Part shown: piece by piece, positions 35,477 to 44,844 of the stretch
How the letters are laid out: every line of letters starts with the position of its first letter
Position numbering within the stretch: the first letter of the stretch is position 1
NCBI RefSeq assembly: GCF_007746795.1
Contig: NZ_CP036343.1
Span: forward strand, 5,617,357 to 5,681,356
DNA: 64,000 bases
Reading direction: 5' to 3'
DNA from: Gimesia algae
GTDB taxonomy: Bacteria > Planctomycetota > Planctomycetia > Planctomycetales > Planctomycetaceae
Position numbers and translations under genes: made by a program
The notes under the pieces: generated by a model
The model's database searches: none
What the model saw: only the letters and a program-made list of their open reading frames with translations
What the model was told of the DNA's origin: nothing

Positions 35477-37441
35477 ATGAATATTCTCGCAGAACTCAGA
35501 AGTCGATTTGAACCCGTATTAAGCGAATGGACGGATGACCCGTCTTCGGTCATTGAAATGCTGAAAGCATCGCAGGATGCGAAGTTTGGTGACTACCAGG
35601 CAAATTTCGCCATGCCCCTGGCAGCCAGAATACCCGATCTAAAACCACGAGATCTGGCAACGCAGATCGTGGAAAAAGTCGATCTGTCAGATTTCTGTGA
35701 ACCCCTGGAAGTAGCGGGTCCCGGCTTTATCAACATCAGACTCAAACAGGACTGGCTGAATACCCAGACCCAAAACCTGGTGAGAGATGAACGGCTGGGA
35801 GTCATACCTGCGGAATCGCCTCAAAAGGTGGTCGTCGACTTTTCCGCCCCGAATGTCGCCAAGCCAATGCATGTGGGACATTTACGAAGTACCGTGATTG
35901 GGGACGCCAATTACCGGGTTCTGAAATTTCTGGGACACGATGTCGTGGGGGACAATCATATCGGCGACTGGGGCACCCAGTTCGGCATGATCATTTTCGG
36001 GTACAAACACTTTCTGAACGAAGCCGCTTTCGCGGAAGCCCCGGTCACTGAACTGGCGCGGCTGTATCGACTGGTCAATCAGCTCTCCGATTACCATGCC
36101 ACCCAGACCAAAATACCTCGACAGCAGGCTGAGATTGAACAGCTCGCAGAGAAGCTGAAAACACGGGAGAGCTCTGCTGATCTCACCAATAAAAAAGTCC
36201 AGAAAGAAATCAAGAAGCTGAAATCCGATCTCGGAGAACGAAAGTCTGAACTACAGGAAATGCAGGAGAAACAGGCTTTACTGGAGCAAAATGAAGACCT
36301 GCACAGCAAAGCGGTCTCGTTTCCGGACATCGCCAGACAGGCTCGAGAAGAGACAGCACGACTGCATGCCGGAGACGCCGACAACCTGGCACTTTGGAAA
36401 CAGTTTCTGCCCCAATGCCTGGATGCCATCCAGACTGTCTATGACCGGCTGGACATTCACTTTGACATGTCACTGGGCGAGAGCTACTACAACCCCATGC
36501 TGGCTGATGTGGTATCTGACCTCAAAGCGCGGGGCCTGGCTGAGGAAAGCCAGGGCGCGATCTGTGTTTTTATTGAGGGCTTTAAATCCCCGTTCATGAT
36601 TCAGAAACAGGATGGTGCTTTTACTTACGCCACGACTGATCTGGCGACGATTAAATATCGGGTCGAAGAGCTGAAAGCAGACCGTGTGCTCTACGTTGTC
36701 GACTCGCGACAGAGCGAGCACTTCCAGTTGCTGTTTGCCACTGTCAAAGAATGGGGGTACTCTAACCTGGAATTGCAGCACGTCAGTTTCGGTTCTGTAC
36801 TAGGCGAGAATAAACGCCCCCTGAAGACCCGCGCAGGAGATAATGTCGGTCTGGAAAGCCTGTTGGATGAATCCATCCAACGAGCATATGCCATCATTGC
36901 AGAAAATGACGACGTCAAACCCGAAGGCCCGGAACTGAGTGAAGACAAACGCCAGGAGATTGCGAAAATCATCGGACTGGGAGGCATCAAATACGCCGAC
37001 CTGAAACATAACCGGGACAGCGACTACATGTTCGACTGGGATAAAATGCTGTCATATCACGGTGATACTGCAACCTATATGCAGTACGCCTATGCTCGTG
37101 TTTGTGGCATTTTCCGCAAAGGCCAGATCGACCGAATCGCATTGCGAGACCAGCAGGTTTCACTGAACCTGGTTGACGCGAGTGAGCGGGCACTGGCCTT
37201 ACAGATCAACCGCTACTCAGAAATACTGGAGAGTGTCGCAATTGAAGCACGACCAAACTACCTGACCAACTATTTATTTGAACTTGCCAAGATATTCAGT
37301 ACATTTTTCAATGACTGTCCTGTTCTCAAAGCAGAAACGGAACAAGTCAAAACCAGCCGACTTCTGCTCTGTGACTTAACAGCCCGTACTGTGGAACATG
37401 GCCTGTCCCTGCTGGGAATCAAAACCTGCGAACGGATGTAA
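35477..37441 (+). CDS. argS: arginyl-tRNA synthetase
   Basis: 654 residues from the ATG at 35477; the frame is open from 35420, but the family N-terminus (MNILAELRSRFEPVLSEW) starts here. Class I synthetase: ArgS N-terminal domain (residues 1-115), VDFSAPNVAKPMHVGHLRSTVIGD with the HIGH-type signature HVGH at residues 132-135, DNHIGDWGTQFGMIIFGYK, then ATTDLATIKYRVEEL, KTRAGDNVGLESLLDE, and the anticodon-binding C-terminal domain starting near HNRDSDYMFDWDKML. Between residues about 213 and 290 lies a charged coiled-coil insert not typical of ArgS. It charges tRNA-Arg. A bidirectional terminator and a tRNA-Gln follow. Confidence 0.96.
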   Translation: MNILAELRSRFEPVLSEWTDDPSSVIEMLKASQDAKFGDYQANFAMPLAARIPDLKPRDLATQIVEKVDLSDFCEPLEVAGPGFINIRLKQDWLNTQTQNLVRDERLGVIPAESPQKVVVDFSAPNVAKPMHVGHLRSTVIGDANYRVLKFLGHDVVGDNHIGDWGTQFGMIIFGYKHFLNEAAFAEAPVTELARLYRLVNQLSDYHATQTKIPRQQAEIEQLAEKLKTRESSADLTNKKVQKEIKKLKSDLGERKSELQEMQEKQALLEQNEDLHSKAVSFPDIARQAREETARLHAGDADNLALWKQFLPQCLDAIQTVYDRLDIHFDMSLGESYYNPMLADVVSDLKARGLAEESQGAICVFIEGFKSPFMIQKQDGAFTYATTDLATIKYRVEELKADRVLYVVDSRQSEHFQLLFATVKEWGYSNLELQHVSFGSVLGENKRPLKTRAGDNVGLESLLDESIQRAYAIIAENDDVKPEGPELSEDKRQEIAKIIGLGGIKYADLKHNRDSDYMFDWDKMLSYHGDTATYMQYAYARVCGIFRKGQIDRIALRDQQVSLNLVDASERALALQINRYSEILESVAIEARPNYLTNYLFELAKIFSTFFNDCPVLKAETEQVKTSRLLLCDLTARTVEHGLSLLGIKTCERM

Positions 37442-37470
37442 TTGATTCTGCAAAGACAACTGGAAACAAA

Positions 37471-37503
37471 AAAAACGCATCCCGAACTGGAATGCGTTTT
37501 TTT
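37471..37503. terminator. intrinsic terminator between argS and tRNA-Gln
   Basis: Stem AAAAACGCAT (37471-37480) pairs with ATGCGTTTTT (37492-37501), loop 11 nt, followed by further Ts. The flanking A-run on the left would be a U-run in a transcript from the right, so it can end both argS and the convergent tRNA-Gln transcript. Confidence 0.88.
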
Positions 37504-37511
37504 ATTGAATA

Positions 37512-37582
37512 TTACCCGGCAAGGGCTCGAACCTTGACTAACAGAATCAAAATCTGTTGTGCTACCATTACACTACCGGGTA
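37512..37582 (-). tRNA. tRNA-Gln (anticodon UUG)
   Basis: On the minus strand the 71-nt sequence folds into a cloverleaf: acceptor stem TACCCGG / CCGGGTA (37576-37582 with 37513-37519), D-arm with the GG pair in TGTAATGGTAGCA, anticodon stem ACAGA / TCTGT with loop TTTTGAT giving anticodon TTG, and T-arm CAAGG / CCTTG with loop TTCGAGC. The discriminator is A and no CCA is encoded. It is located directly after the argS terminator, in convergent orientation. Confidence 0.95.
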
Positions 37583-37800
37583 ATGTAAATGCTGTTTTTT
37601 TAGACACAGTAGCCCAACTCGGGTTCACTGTTTTACCAGTGCTGCCCGGCGAAGGAAGTGTATTGGATCTCTCAACTTCTGGCAAGAGTTTCTCAGAGAG
37701 AAAATCGGCATCTTTGAAATTCACAGGACGCGGACTGAGCCTTCACATGTCTTACACAATCCGCAGTTCCTGAAGTAGCTGTGAACCTCCTGCGTCCCGA

Positions 37801-39171
37801 CTAATCGTTTCGCAGTTTGAGGTTCATTTCAGTCAGTTTTTCCCGAATTTCGTTAAGCGAGGTCACGCCGAAATTGCGGCTGGCCAGTAACTCATCCGGA
37901 CTGCGACGCAGCAGTTCGCCAATGGTTCCGATACCCAGGCGGGACATACATTTCCTGGAACGCACAGAAAGTCCCAGATCGGAAATTGGTTTCTCGGTGG
38001 CAGGGTTGTCTGCCAGTTCGGGAGGCAGAGCAGCATAGCCGCCATCGGTTCCCAAAGATTCATGCAGGTTCTGACCGATATGCAGGCCAAATGACGAAAG
38101 CATTTCGCGGATTTCATCGAGAGATGTCTGACCAAAGTTCTTACCGGCCAGCAAATCATTTTCGCTGACCCGTGTCAGATCACCCAGCGTATGAATATCC
38201 ATCGCGTGCAGGCAGTTGCGGCTGCGGACAGACAGCTCGAAGTCGGTTACGGGGCGATCCAGCAGTTGCTTCATACGGGCTTCGTTGCGTGCTGTCTCCT
38301 CATCGTAATACATGTTATCTGCAGCTTCGATGTCTTTGAGGTACATCGCTGCCATTTCGTTGCTTGGATCTGCTTCCAGAATACGGCGGAAACAGAATGC
38401 TGCTGCCGGATAGTTTTCCATATCCTCGTACAACAGTCCCAGATTCAGGATCGCCCCCAGATAGAAAGGAGGACTGGAAAGTGACTGCTCATACAGGCGA
38501 ATTGCATCTTCATCGTTTCCTCGAGAAGCGTTTTCGCCGGCCAGACGGAAAATCGCCCGTGAATGGCGAGGATCCATATCAACGGCACGTTCGAAGTACT
38601 CGATGGCGCCGTATAGATCGCCTCGGTCTGAGCGAATACATCCCATCTGGAAAGAATATTCAGCACGCCCGGCTGCATCCTTGGAAATCGTTCCCAGAAC
38701 GGATTCTGCATCATCCAGTTTTCCAACCAGACGTAGCGTTTCAGCGCGACGCAGAGAACATTCAATGGAGTCATAGCCCAGCTTGGATGCTGTTTCCAGT
38801 TTCTGATCTGCTTCGGTATATCGTTTCAGAGCAATCAGTGAAACAGCCTGATAAAAACAGGCGGTCGCGTTGTCTTGCACTTTTTCAAGCTGCGTGACAG
38901 CTTCTTTGTGTTTTCCCAGCAGATGCAGTGCAATACCAGCCCGGGCACTCAGTCCGGCGGATGCCTGGCCTTCTGAAATACTTCGGATCAGCGCCTGCAC
39001 TTCGTTGTTCAACTCTGAAACCTGGTCAGAGCAGACAATATGTGACAATCGCTCGATGTCTGAGTAGCCTACACTTTCAGAGCTTTGCAACACATTTTTT
39101 ACGTCAATTAATTCGTCGACACTCACACTATTTTCCTTTATTGCAGCAGGCGCGCAGATGGAAGCAGACAA
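37801..39171 (-). CDS. TPR protein with two C-terminal RNA polymerase alpha-CTD-like domains
   Basis: 456 residues. Residues about 75-290 are tetratricopeptide-type helix pairs (for example FQMGCIRSDRGDLYGAIEYFERAVDMDP and AILNLGLLYEDMENYPAAAFCFRRILEADPSN). Residues 306-366 and 394-454 are two domains strongly similar to the C-terminal domain of the RNA polymerase alpha subunit: 'F-E-L-S-V-R-S-R-N-C' with 'LGDLTRVSENDLLAGKNFGQTSLDEI', and 'L-G-L-S-V-R-S-R-K-C' with 'IGELLRRSPDELLASRNFGVTSLNEI'. Equivalents of E. coli alpha Arg265 and Cys269 are kept in both; Asn268 only in the first. This suggests DNA or RNA-polymerase binding coupled to a protein-interaction surface. Confidence 0.88.
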   Translation of the reverse strand: MSASICAPAAIKENSVSVDELIDVKNVLQSSESVGYSDIERLSHIVCSDQVSELNNEVQALIRSISEGQASAGLSARAGIALHLLGKHKEAVTQLEKVQDNATACFYQAVSLIALKRYTEADQKLETASKLGYDSIECSLRRAETLRLVGKLDDAESVLGTISKDAAGRAEYSFQMGCIRSDRGDLYGAIEYFERAVDMDPRHSRAIFRLAGENASRGNDEDAIRLYEQSLSSPPFYLGAILNLGLLYEDMENYPAAAFCFRRILEADPSNEMAAMYLKDIEAADNMYYDEETARNEARMKQLLDRPVTDFELSVRSRNCLHAMDIHTLGDLTRVSENDLLAGKNFGQTSLDEIREMLSSFGLHIGQNLHESLGTDGGYAALPPELADNPATEKPISDLGLSVRSRKCMSRLGIGTIGELLRRSPDELLASRNFGVTSLNEIREKLTEMNLKLRND

Positions 39172-39339
39172 TAGAGTTTATTCACACAAGCTATTGCCAA
39201 ATTTCATAAACCCGAATCTTACAATCTGTTTAGGGAAACGGCAACCATTAAGGCCTGTTTCACCTGTTTTCCGGCTGGCATTATGCACATGACAACCGTA
39301 AATCACTAAAAACATATACACATAAACACATATTAGGGA

Positions 39340-40758
39340 TTACTGAATCAATGCCTGATATCCGCCATCACAAGGACTGCCGGGTATATGTCGATTTGCC
39401 TGGACCAGATTACGGCTGGAATAGTTCTGCAGCACTTCCTGAAGCAGTTCTTCGTTTTCCCGTGGATCGAATGAACAGGTTGAATAAACGAGCCTGCCTG
39501 ATGGCTTCAAACGCTGTAACGCCTGCTCTAACAGATCGCGCTGAATCTGGTTCAGTTCCTTTATTGAAACTTCATCCAGGCGCCAGCGGGCTTCAGGTCG
39601 TTTTCCCAATACTCCGGAATTCGAACAGGGTGCATCGACCAGAATCGCATCAAAAGGTTTCTCTGACAATGCTGCATGGGGTTGATTCGCCAGGTGTGTC
39701 TCGATGCAGGTCAGCCCCAGTCGGGAGGCATTCTGTTCAATTTTCTCAAGCCGATGCGCGGAGACATCGGTGGCGATGAGCGTTCCCCGGTTATACATCA
39801 ATTCGGCCAGATGAGTCGTTTTCGTCCCGGGAGCCGCACACATGTCCCAGACGGTTTCTTCCGGTTGTGGATTCAGCAGATTTCCCGCAGCCATGGCTGA
39901 CTGGTCCTGAATCGTAAATTTTCCAGCAGCAAATCCCACGAGATTTTCTATCGCGACCGGTTCCTCCAGTCGGATTGACTGCGGCTCGTCTCCCGGACTG
40001 ACTTGAATTCCCTCTGTCTGCAGTTCTTCCAGTAGTTCATCACGCGTGGTCTGTAAGGCATTGTTACGCAGATAAAGTTTATTGCGTTGATTGAACCACT
40101 GCGCCATCTGCATGGTCTGCTGCATACCAAAACGATCCAGCCAGTCTGTGATGACCGGTAACGGGAAACTGAAGGCTTTTGAAAGGTAACTGGCTGCATC
40201 GGCGATGGGACTCGGAAACAGGCCGATCGAAAAACAGCGGAAGCGGTCTGTACTAAGCGGGATCGCATTGGACTGCGGTTCAGTCGCGATGTCTGTTGTC
40301 ATCAAACGTGTAATTGATCGCAGAATGGCATTCACCATTTTTTTCCAGCGCACGCGATGCAGTTTGCCCGCCAGCTCTACAGTTTCGGATACGGCAGCGT
40401 GATCAGGAATCTGGTCCAGCATCACCAGCTGGTACACGCCAATCTGCAGCAGAGTCCAGAGTGGCGCTTCGACTTTTTCACGTGGACGAGTTAGCTGACT
40501 TTCAATAATGGTATCCAGTGTCAGCTGCCGGCGAACCACGCCGATACTAATCTCCATGGCCAGACGCCAGTCCGCTGAAGACAGGTCGATGCGTCGTTCC
40601 CACTGCTGCATGGAATCAGAAATAAACTGATCACTGCGGCGATATTCTTCCACCAGAAAAAATGCCAGTTCCCGCGCTGAACGAAAATACTGCGGGATCG
40701 GTAATTCATCAGCTTCTGTGGCTGCTGCGTTCTGCTGCCAGACATTTTTCTTTTTCAC
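39340..40758 (-). CDS. rsmB: 16S rRNA (cytosine-967-C5)-methyltransferase
   Basis: 472 residues from the GTG at 40758, which overlaps the aroA stop by four bases (GTGA); the longer frame to 40773 is less likely. N-terminal NusB-like domain ([16 protein letters not shown] to [12 protein letters not shown], residues 1-160). The SAM-dependent methyltransferase domain carries [31 protein letters not shown], the PC motif [23 protein letters not shown], and the catalytic cysteine motif [13 protein letters not shown]. RsmB methylates C967 of 16S rRNA. The coupling with aroA shows a shared transcript. Confidence 0.93.
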   Translation of the reverse strand: MKKKNVWQQNAAATEADELPIPQYFRSARELAFFLVEEYRRSDQFISDSMQQWERRIDLSSADWRLAMEISIGVVRRQLTLDTIIESQLTRPREKVEAPLWTLLQIGVYQLVMLDQIPDHAAVSETVELAGKLHRVRWKKMVNAILRSITRLMTTDIATEPQSNAIPLSTDRFRCFSIGLFPSPIADAASYLSKAFSFPLPVITDWLDRFGMQQTMQMAQWFNQRNKLYLRNNALQTTRDELLEELQTEGIQVSPGDEPQSIRLEEPVAIENLVGFAAGKFTIQDQSAMAAGNLLNPQPEETVWDMCAAPGTKTTHLAELMYNRGTLIATDVSAHRLEKIEQNASRLGLTCIETHLANQPHAALSEKPFDAILVDAPCSNSGVLGKRPEARWRLDEVSIKELNQIQRDLLEQALQRLKPSGRLVYSTCSFDPRENEELLQEVLQNYSSRNLVQANRHIPGSPCDGGYQALIQ

Positions 40759-42041
40759 GACGACTGACCACACAAGCGCTCAAGGTCAGTAAAGAACTCG
40801 GGATAGGTCTTGATCGTACAATCCGGATCAGCAATCACCATCCCGGGAACTTTCAAACCGACGAGAGCAAAGCTCATCGCCATCCGATGATCATCATAAG
40901 TTTCAATGGTCGCGGGTTGAATCGGACCGGGATGAATCGTGACCGAATCCTCAGTTTCTTCCACCTGAATCCCCATGCGTTTGATTTCAGTGGCGATGGC
41001 ATACAGCCGATCGGTTTCTTTATGCCGGATATGTGCCACATTGCGAATCGTAGTGGTTCCCTCTGCAAATAAAGCCACTGCAGCCAGTGTCTGTGCAGTA
41101 TCACTGATATCGTTCATGTCGACATCGATTCCGTGCAGCGGTTTTCCCTGTACGGTGATACTGTTGCGTTCCCGTTTGATTTCACAACCCATATCTTCGA
41201 GAACCCGAATGAAATTGATGTCCCCCTGCAAAGCATCCTGATTCAAACCGTCGACCGTAACGCGGCCACCGGTTATCGCGGCTGCTGCGAAAAAATAACT
41301 GGCGGCAGAAGCGTCGGGTTCAATGTCATAGGCCACTGGACGTTGATACGTTTGTGGTTGAATCTTCCAGACTGACTCTTGAACTCGATCAATGGTCACG
41401 CCAAATTGAGCCATGACACCCAGTGTGATATCCAGATAGGGTTTTGAAACCATCTCCCCCTGAATGGTGATTGTGATGGAGCTTTGTGCAGCAGGAGCGA
41501 CCATCAGCAACGCGCTCAGATATTGACTGGAAACGTTGCCAGCGATGGAAGTTTCTCCGCCCGGCAGTCCATGCGCCTTCACGCAAACTGGTGGACACCC
41601 CGTTTCCTCTGCACAGTCAGCATCGACCCCCAGCTGTTTGAGAGAGTTCACCAGATCCTGAATCGGACGTTGCCGCATGCGTGTGTTTCCATCCAGTACA
41701 AACTCGCCTTCACCGACAGCACACAAAGCAGTTAAAAAACGAATACTGGTTCCACTGTTTTCCAGCCAGAGCGATGCTTCGTGCCTGGGAATCTTTCCTC
41801 CACAGCCTGCCACTTTGATGGAACAAGTCTCTCGATCGTGATCGACTCTAATTCCCAGGCGGTTCAGACTCTCGATCATCACTTGCGTATCCTGACTGTC
41901 CAGGACTCCTGTAAGATGAGTCGTGCCTTCTGCAAGTGCAGCAACAATCAATGCGCGATTGGTAATGCTTTTGGAGCCGGGTGGTTTGACAGTACCTTGA
42001 ATAGGACCTGAAACAGGAGTGACTTCGTATTTTTTGGGCAT
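40755..42041 (-). CDS. aroA: 3-phosphoshikimate 1-carboxyvinyltransferase (EPSP synthase)
   Basis: 428 residues. It condenses phosphoenolpyruvate with shikimate-3-phosphate in the shikimate pathway. Motifs: [21 protein letters not shown] (PEP and S3P binding Lys and Ser), [83 protein letters not shown] (catalytic Asp) and [17 protein letters not shown]. The sequence NSGTSIRFL around residue 90 keeps Gly rather than Ala at the position linked to glyphosate sensitivity. It is followed by rsmB in an overlapping operon. Confidence 0.97.
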   Translation of the reverse strand: MPKKYEVTPVSGPIQGTVKPPGSKSITNRALIVAALAEGTTHLTGVLDSQDTQVMIESLNRLGIRVDHDRETCSIKVAGCGGKIPRHEASLWLENSGTSIRFLTALCAVGEGEFVLDGNTRMRQRPIQDLVNSLKQLGVDADCAEETGCPPVCVKAHGLPGGETSIAGNVSSQYLSALLMVAPAAQSSITITIQGEMVSKPYLDITLGVMAQFGVTIDRVQESVWKIQPQTYQRPVAYDIEPDASAASYFFAAAAITGGRVTVDGLNQDALQGDINFIRVLEDMGCEIKRERNSITVQGKPLHGIDVDMNDISDTAQTLAAVALFAEGTTTIRNVAHIRHKETDRLYAIATEIKRMGIQVEETEDSVTIHPGPIQPATIETYDDHRMAMSFALVGLKVPGMVIADPDCTIKTYPEFFTDLERLCGQSS

Positions 42042-42178
42042 AAGTAAAGAGTAATCAAGGGATTCCGAGAACTTCAGTAACGGCGAGAACAGAAAATAGT
42101 TTCATGCCTACAGTTATGCCACAGCATACACTGTTCACAATCAAACCAAAAGTGAGCAGCGAACGGGGAAAGGCTCAC

Positions 42179-43096
42179 TCAGCCGTTTTCAATGGCATCC
42201 GGTAGACCTTCTGCGATGGTTGGAAAAGTCAATGAAATCCCAAGTTCCTCTCGTAACCTTCTATTATCACAGCGTTTATTTAGTCCTGATGCACGTTCGG
42301 TACTGTTGAAGCGAGTTGATTTACTGCTATTTTCCCCCGGTACAGCGGAGGCAAACCGTGGCTCAGGCGCCTTCAATAGTCGCGCCAGTGTTTCGTAATA
42401 TTCCTGCCTGGTGATCGGGCGACAGTCGCACACCAGATAGCGGTCATCCAGGTGGACATTCTTATCGCACCTGAGGATTGTCTGGATTATATCCGTCAGA
42501 TGAATCAAATTTAACCAGGCATCGGGACGCCCCGCCAAAGGTTCTCCTGCGTTGATCTGTTCCATCCGGGCCAGCAACCTGCCTGGTCCATAAATGCCTG
42601 CCAGCCTGAGTATGACGGCCGTCGCCGTTTTTGTTTGTGTCGCCGCAGTTGACAGGAAGCCGTGCTGATCGAATAACTGTTCGGCTTCCAGACAAATCTG
42701 ACCATTTTCCCGTTCCGGCTCACAGATCGATGTTTCATCGACCCACTCCCCGGCGGTCTGTCCGTAAACGCTCGTGCTGGAAAGATAAATTACTTTTTGA
42801 CTTCGTTGTTTAAGGACTTTCAAAACAGAATCCAGCCCCGTCACGTAAATCTCCCGCCGAGACTTGTCCGCGGTACGATCGAAGCCGACGGCGTAGAGCA
42901 CGGTATCCGCTTCCGGCAGTCTCTCCAGTGATTCTGGTTGAGTGATATCGCCGAGTACCGGCTGGATGCCTGCTGCGATAAATTTTTCTGCATTGTTTTC
43001 CGAGCGAGTCAACGCAGAGACCTGGTGTCCCTGCTTCACCCATTCGCGGGCAACAGCCAACCCGACATACCCACAGCCAATAATCAGTTTCCGCAT
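42179..43096 (-). CDS. NAD-dependent epimerase/dehydratase-family protein (YeeZ-like)
   Basis: 305 residues of the extended short-chain dehydrogenase fold. The N-terminal dinucleotide motif is IIGCGYVGLAVAREWVKQGH, followed by LTRSENNAEKF, VLGDITQPESL, and VIYLSSTSVYGQTAGEWVDE with the catalytic-type Ser/Tyr region (the Tyr-x-x-x-Lys helix is replaced, as in YeeZ-like proteins). LRLAGIYGPGRLLARM and LIHLTDIIQTILRC are typical of the subgroup. Substrate unknown. It ends 138 bases before the aroA start; whether they share a transcript is unclear. Confidence 0.82.
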   Translation of the reverse strand: MRKLIIGCGYVGLAVAREWVKQGHQVSALTRSENNAEKFIAAGIQPVLGDITQPESLERLPEADTVLYAVGFDRTADKSRREIYVTGLDSVLKVLKQRSQKVIYLSSTSVYGQTAGEWVDETSICEPERENGQICLEAEQLFDQHGFLSTAATQTKTATAVILRLAGIYGPGRLLARMEQINAGEPLAGRPDAWLNLIHLTDIIQTILRCDKNVHLDDRYLVCDCRPITRQEYYETLARLLKAPEPRFASAVPGENSSKSTRFNSTERASGLNKRCDNRRLREELGISLTFPTIAEGLPDAIENG

Positions 43097-43122
43097 GTTT
43101 CAACCATTTTCCATTTTCTGTT

Positions 43123-43623
43123 TCAGCGTTTTCCGCGAATACGTGGTGCCAGCTGCTGGGAGTGCTGCAGGACCTGCCTGATCTGCTTGTGAATCAGATT
43201 GCGTAAATCCAAATCAGAACATTCTGCTAATGACTGCACCATTTGTACTTTCTGAGGATCGAGCCAGACCAGATCCAGTTGCTGAAAACGCTGCGTCATT
43301 GCCTGCAGACAGGCTTTCAGTTCCGTTTCTGTCAGATCATACCGCTGAAGAATCGACTCCGCAGAATTATGTACCCGCGTTAACCTGGCCAGTGTACTGC
43401 CCTGAGTACGGTAAATTTTTCCATCGATAAAAGCACGACGCAGCTCTGCATTCTGGTCAAACTGATAAACCGGATCACTACCGAAGTAAAAGGCAAAATG
43501 GCCGTTTTTCTTCTGTCCCCAGAACAGGGGGGCCTCTGGTAGTTCCACCTGAAATTCAGCACGAGGGAATAATGCCGTCGCTTCCCGCATCAGGTCTTCG
43601 CGGTCCTGTTCATGCAGAGCCAT
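43123..43623 (-). CDS. hypothetical protein, no recognised family
   Basis: 166 residues beginning MALHEQDREDLMREA. The middle contains VELPEAPLFWGQKKNGHFAFYFGSDPVYQFD, which gives a beta-rich core, and the second half is helical (ETELKACLQAMTQRFQQLD). It looks cytoplasmic, without signal or membrane segment. It sits between prs and the epimerase on the same strand with short gaps (57 and 26 bases), so it is probably part of that transcript. I do not recognise the family and assign no function. Confidence 0.7.
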   Translation of the reverse strand: MALHEQDREDLMREATALFPRAEFQVELPEAPLFWGQKKNGHFAFYFGSDPVYQFDQNAELRRAFIDGKIYRTQGSTLARLTRVHNSAESILQRYDLTETELKACLQAMTQRFQQLDLVWLDPQKVQMVQSLAECSDLDLRNLIHKQIRQVLQHSQQLAPRIRGKR

Positions 43624-43680
43624 ATCAGTCCCTTTTCTGAGTCGAATCCCTCGACACCGGATTTCTGCTCACGCTGGAAA

Positions 43681-44628
43681 TCAATCGAACAGATGGCTGA
43701 CCGATTCGTTTCGATGAATACGGCGAATGGCTTCACCCAGCAGTGGCGCGATGGAGATCGTTCTCAAATTGGAAAGTTTGTCCTGATCGGGGATTGGCAG
43801 GCTGTTAGTGACCACAATTTCTTTGATCGGGGCTTCGCTCAGCAGCTTGATAGCAGGTCCGCAAAAGACTGCATGCGAGGCACCTACATAGATTTCTTTG
43901 GCACCATGCTCTTTCACCACATTCACTGCGCCCACAATGGAGCCGCCTGTTGAGATCATGTCATCAAACAGGAGTGCTACTTTGCCTTCAATCGGCCCGC
44001 CAATTATATTCGCCTGCTGTGTTTCGATCGCATTTTTGCGGCGTTTATCAACAATCGCCAGGGTGCCGCCAATATTATTGTTATGCTGCAGAGTTCGTTT
44101 GATGCTCCCCTCATCCGGACTGACAACCACGAGATCTTTGTCAGGGATATTCAGTGATCGGAAGTAGCGATCCAGAATTGGTGCGGCATACAAATGGTCG
44201 ACCGGAGTATCGAAAAACCCCTGAATCTGTGCTGCATGCAGATCCATGGCCAGGACACGATCAGCGCCTGCTTCATTGATCAGATTGGCAACCAGCTTGG
44301 ATGTGATCGGCACACGACCTGAGTCTTTCCGATCCTGCCGGGCATATCCGAAGTAGGGAATGACCGCTGTAATTCGTTCTGCACTGGCACGCCGACAGGC
44401 GTCCATCAGAATCAGCAGTTCCATCAGATTGTCATTCACGGGAGGCGAGGTTGGCTGTACGATAAACACATCGCGGCCACGAACATTCTGGTTGAGCTTC
44501 AGACTGATTTCGCCATCTGGAAAATTTGATAATTCGACGGAAGCAAGACGAATTCCCAGATATTCTGCGATTTCTCCGGCCAGCTGAGGATGAGCTCGTC
44601 CACTGAGAAGAGTCAGATGATCATACAT
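43681..44628 (-). CDS. prs: ribose-phosphate pyrophosphokinase
   Basis: 315 residues. It makes PRPP from ribose-5-phosphate and ATP for purine, pyrimidine, His, Trp and NAD synthesis. Typical features: LLSGRAHPQLAGEIAEYLGI, FPDGEISLKLNQNVRGRDVF, IPYFGYARQDRKD, PITSKLVANLI, DLHAAQIQGFFDTPVDHL, VVVSPDEGSIKRT, and the PRPP-binding loop ALLFDDMISTGGSI. Length and motifs match class I enzymes. It lies downstream of the glmU-type gene, the same order as glmU-prs in many bacteria. Confidence 0.97.
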   Translation of the reverse strand: MYDHLTLLSGRAHPQLAGEIAEYLGIRLASVELSNFPDGEISLKLNQNVRGRDVFIVQPTSPPVNDNLMELLILMDACRRASAERITAVIPYFGYARQDRKDSGRVPITSKLVANLINEAGADRVLAMDLHAAQIQGFFDTPVDHLYAAPILDRYFRSLNIPDKDLVVVSPDEGSIKRTLQHNNNIGGTLAIVDKRRKNAIETQQANIIGGPIEGKVALLFDDMISTGGSIVGAVNVVKEHGAKEIYVGASHAVFCGPAIKLLSEAPIKEIVVTNSLPIPDQDKLSNLRTISIAPLLGEAIRRIHRNESVSHLFD

Positions 44629-44825
44629 TGAAAACGATGCCTGCAGTAATGCAATACATAGAGTAGCGGGAACAATAGTGAGCGATGCCAGACAAGGGTG
44701 GTCCAGCCTACATCCCTATTCACGCTTATCACGTGCTAGAAGTCAAGCATGAGCTTTCGATTTCGTATGAAACAGCTCAAATGCCAACAGGCAGAGAATA
44801 TTTACTGACAATGATGAAGGCAGAA

Positions 44826-44841
44826 ACAGGGAAAACCCTGT
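44826..44841 (-). terminator. possible weak terminator after the glmU-type gene
   Basis: A 6-bp stem ACAGGG / CCCTGT with a four-base loop lies just after the stop codon on the minus strand, followed by TTTCTG. The stem is short and the T-run is interrupted, so this is a weak candidate. Confidence 0.3.
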
Positions 44842-44844
44842 CAA

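Noticed and set aside
40759..40773. Earlier GTG start for rsmB at 40773
   Set aside because: The GTG at 40758 overlaps the aroA stop as GTGA, a standard coupling arrangement, and the extra residues do not belong to the family.
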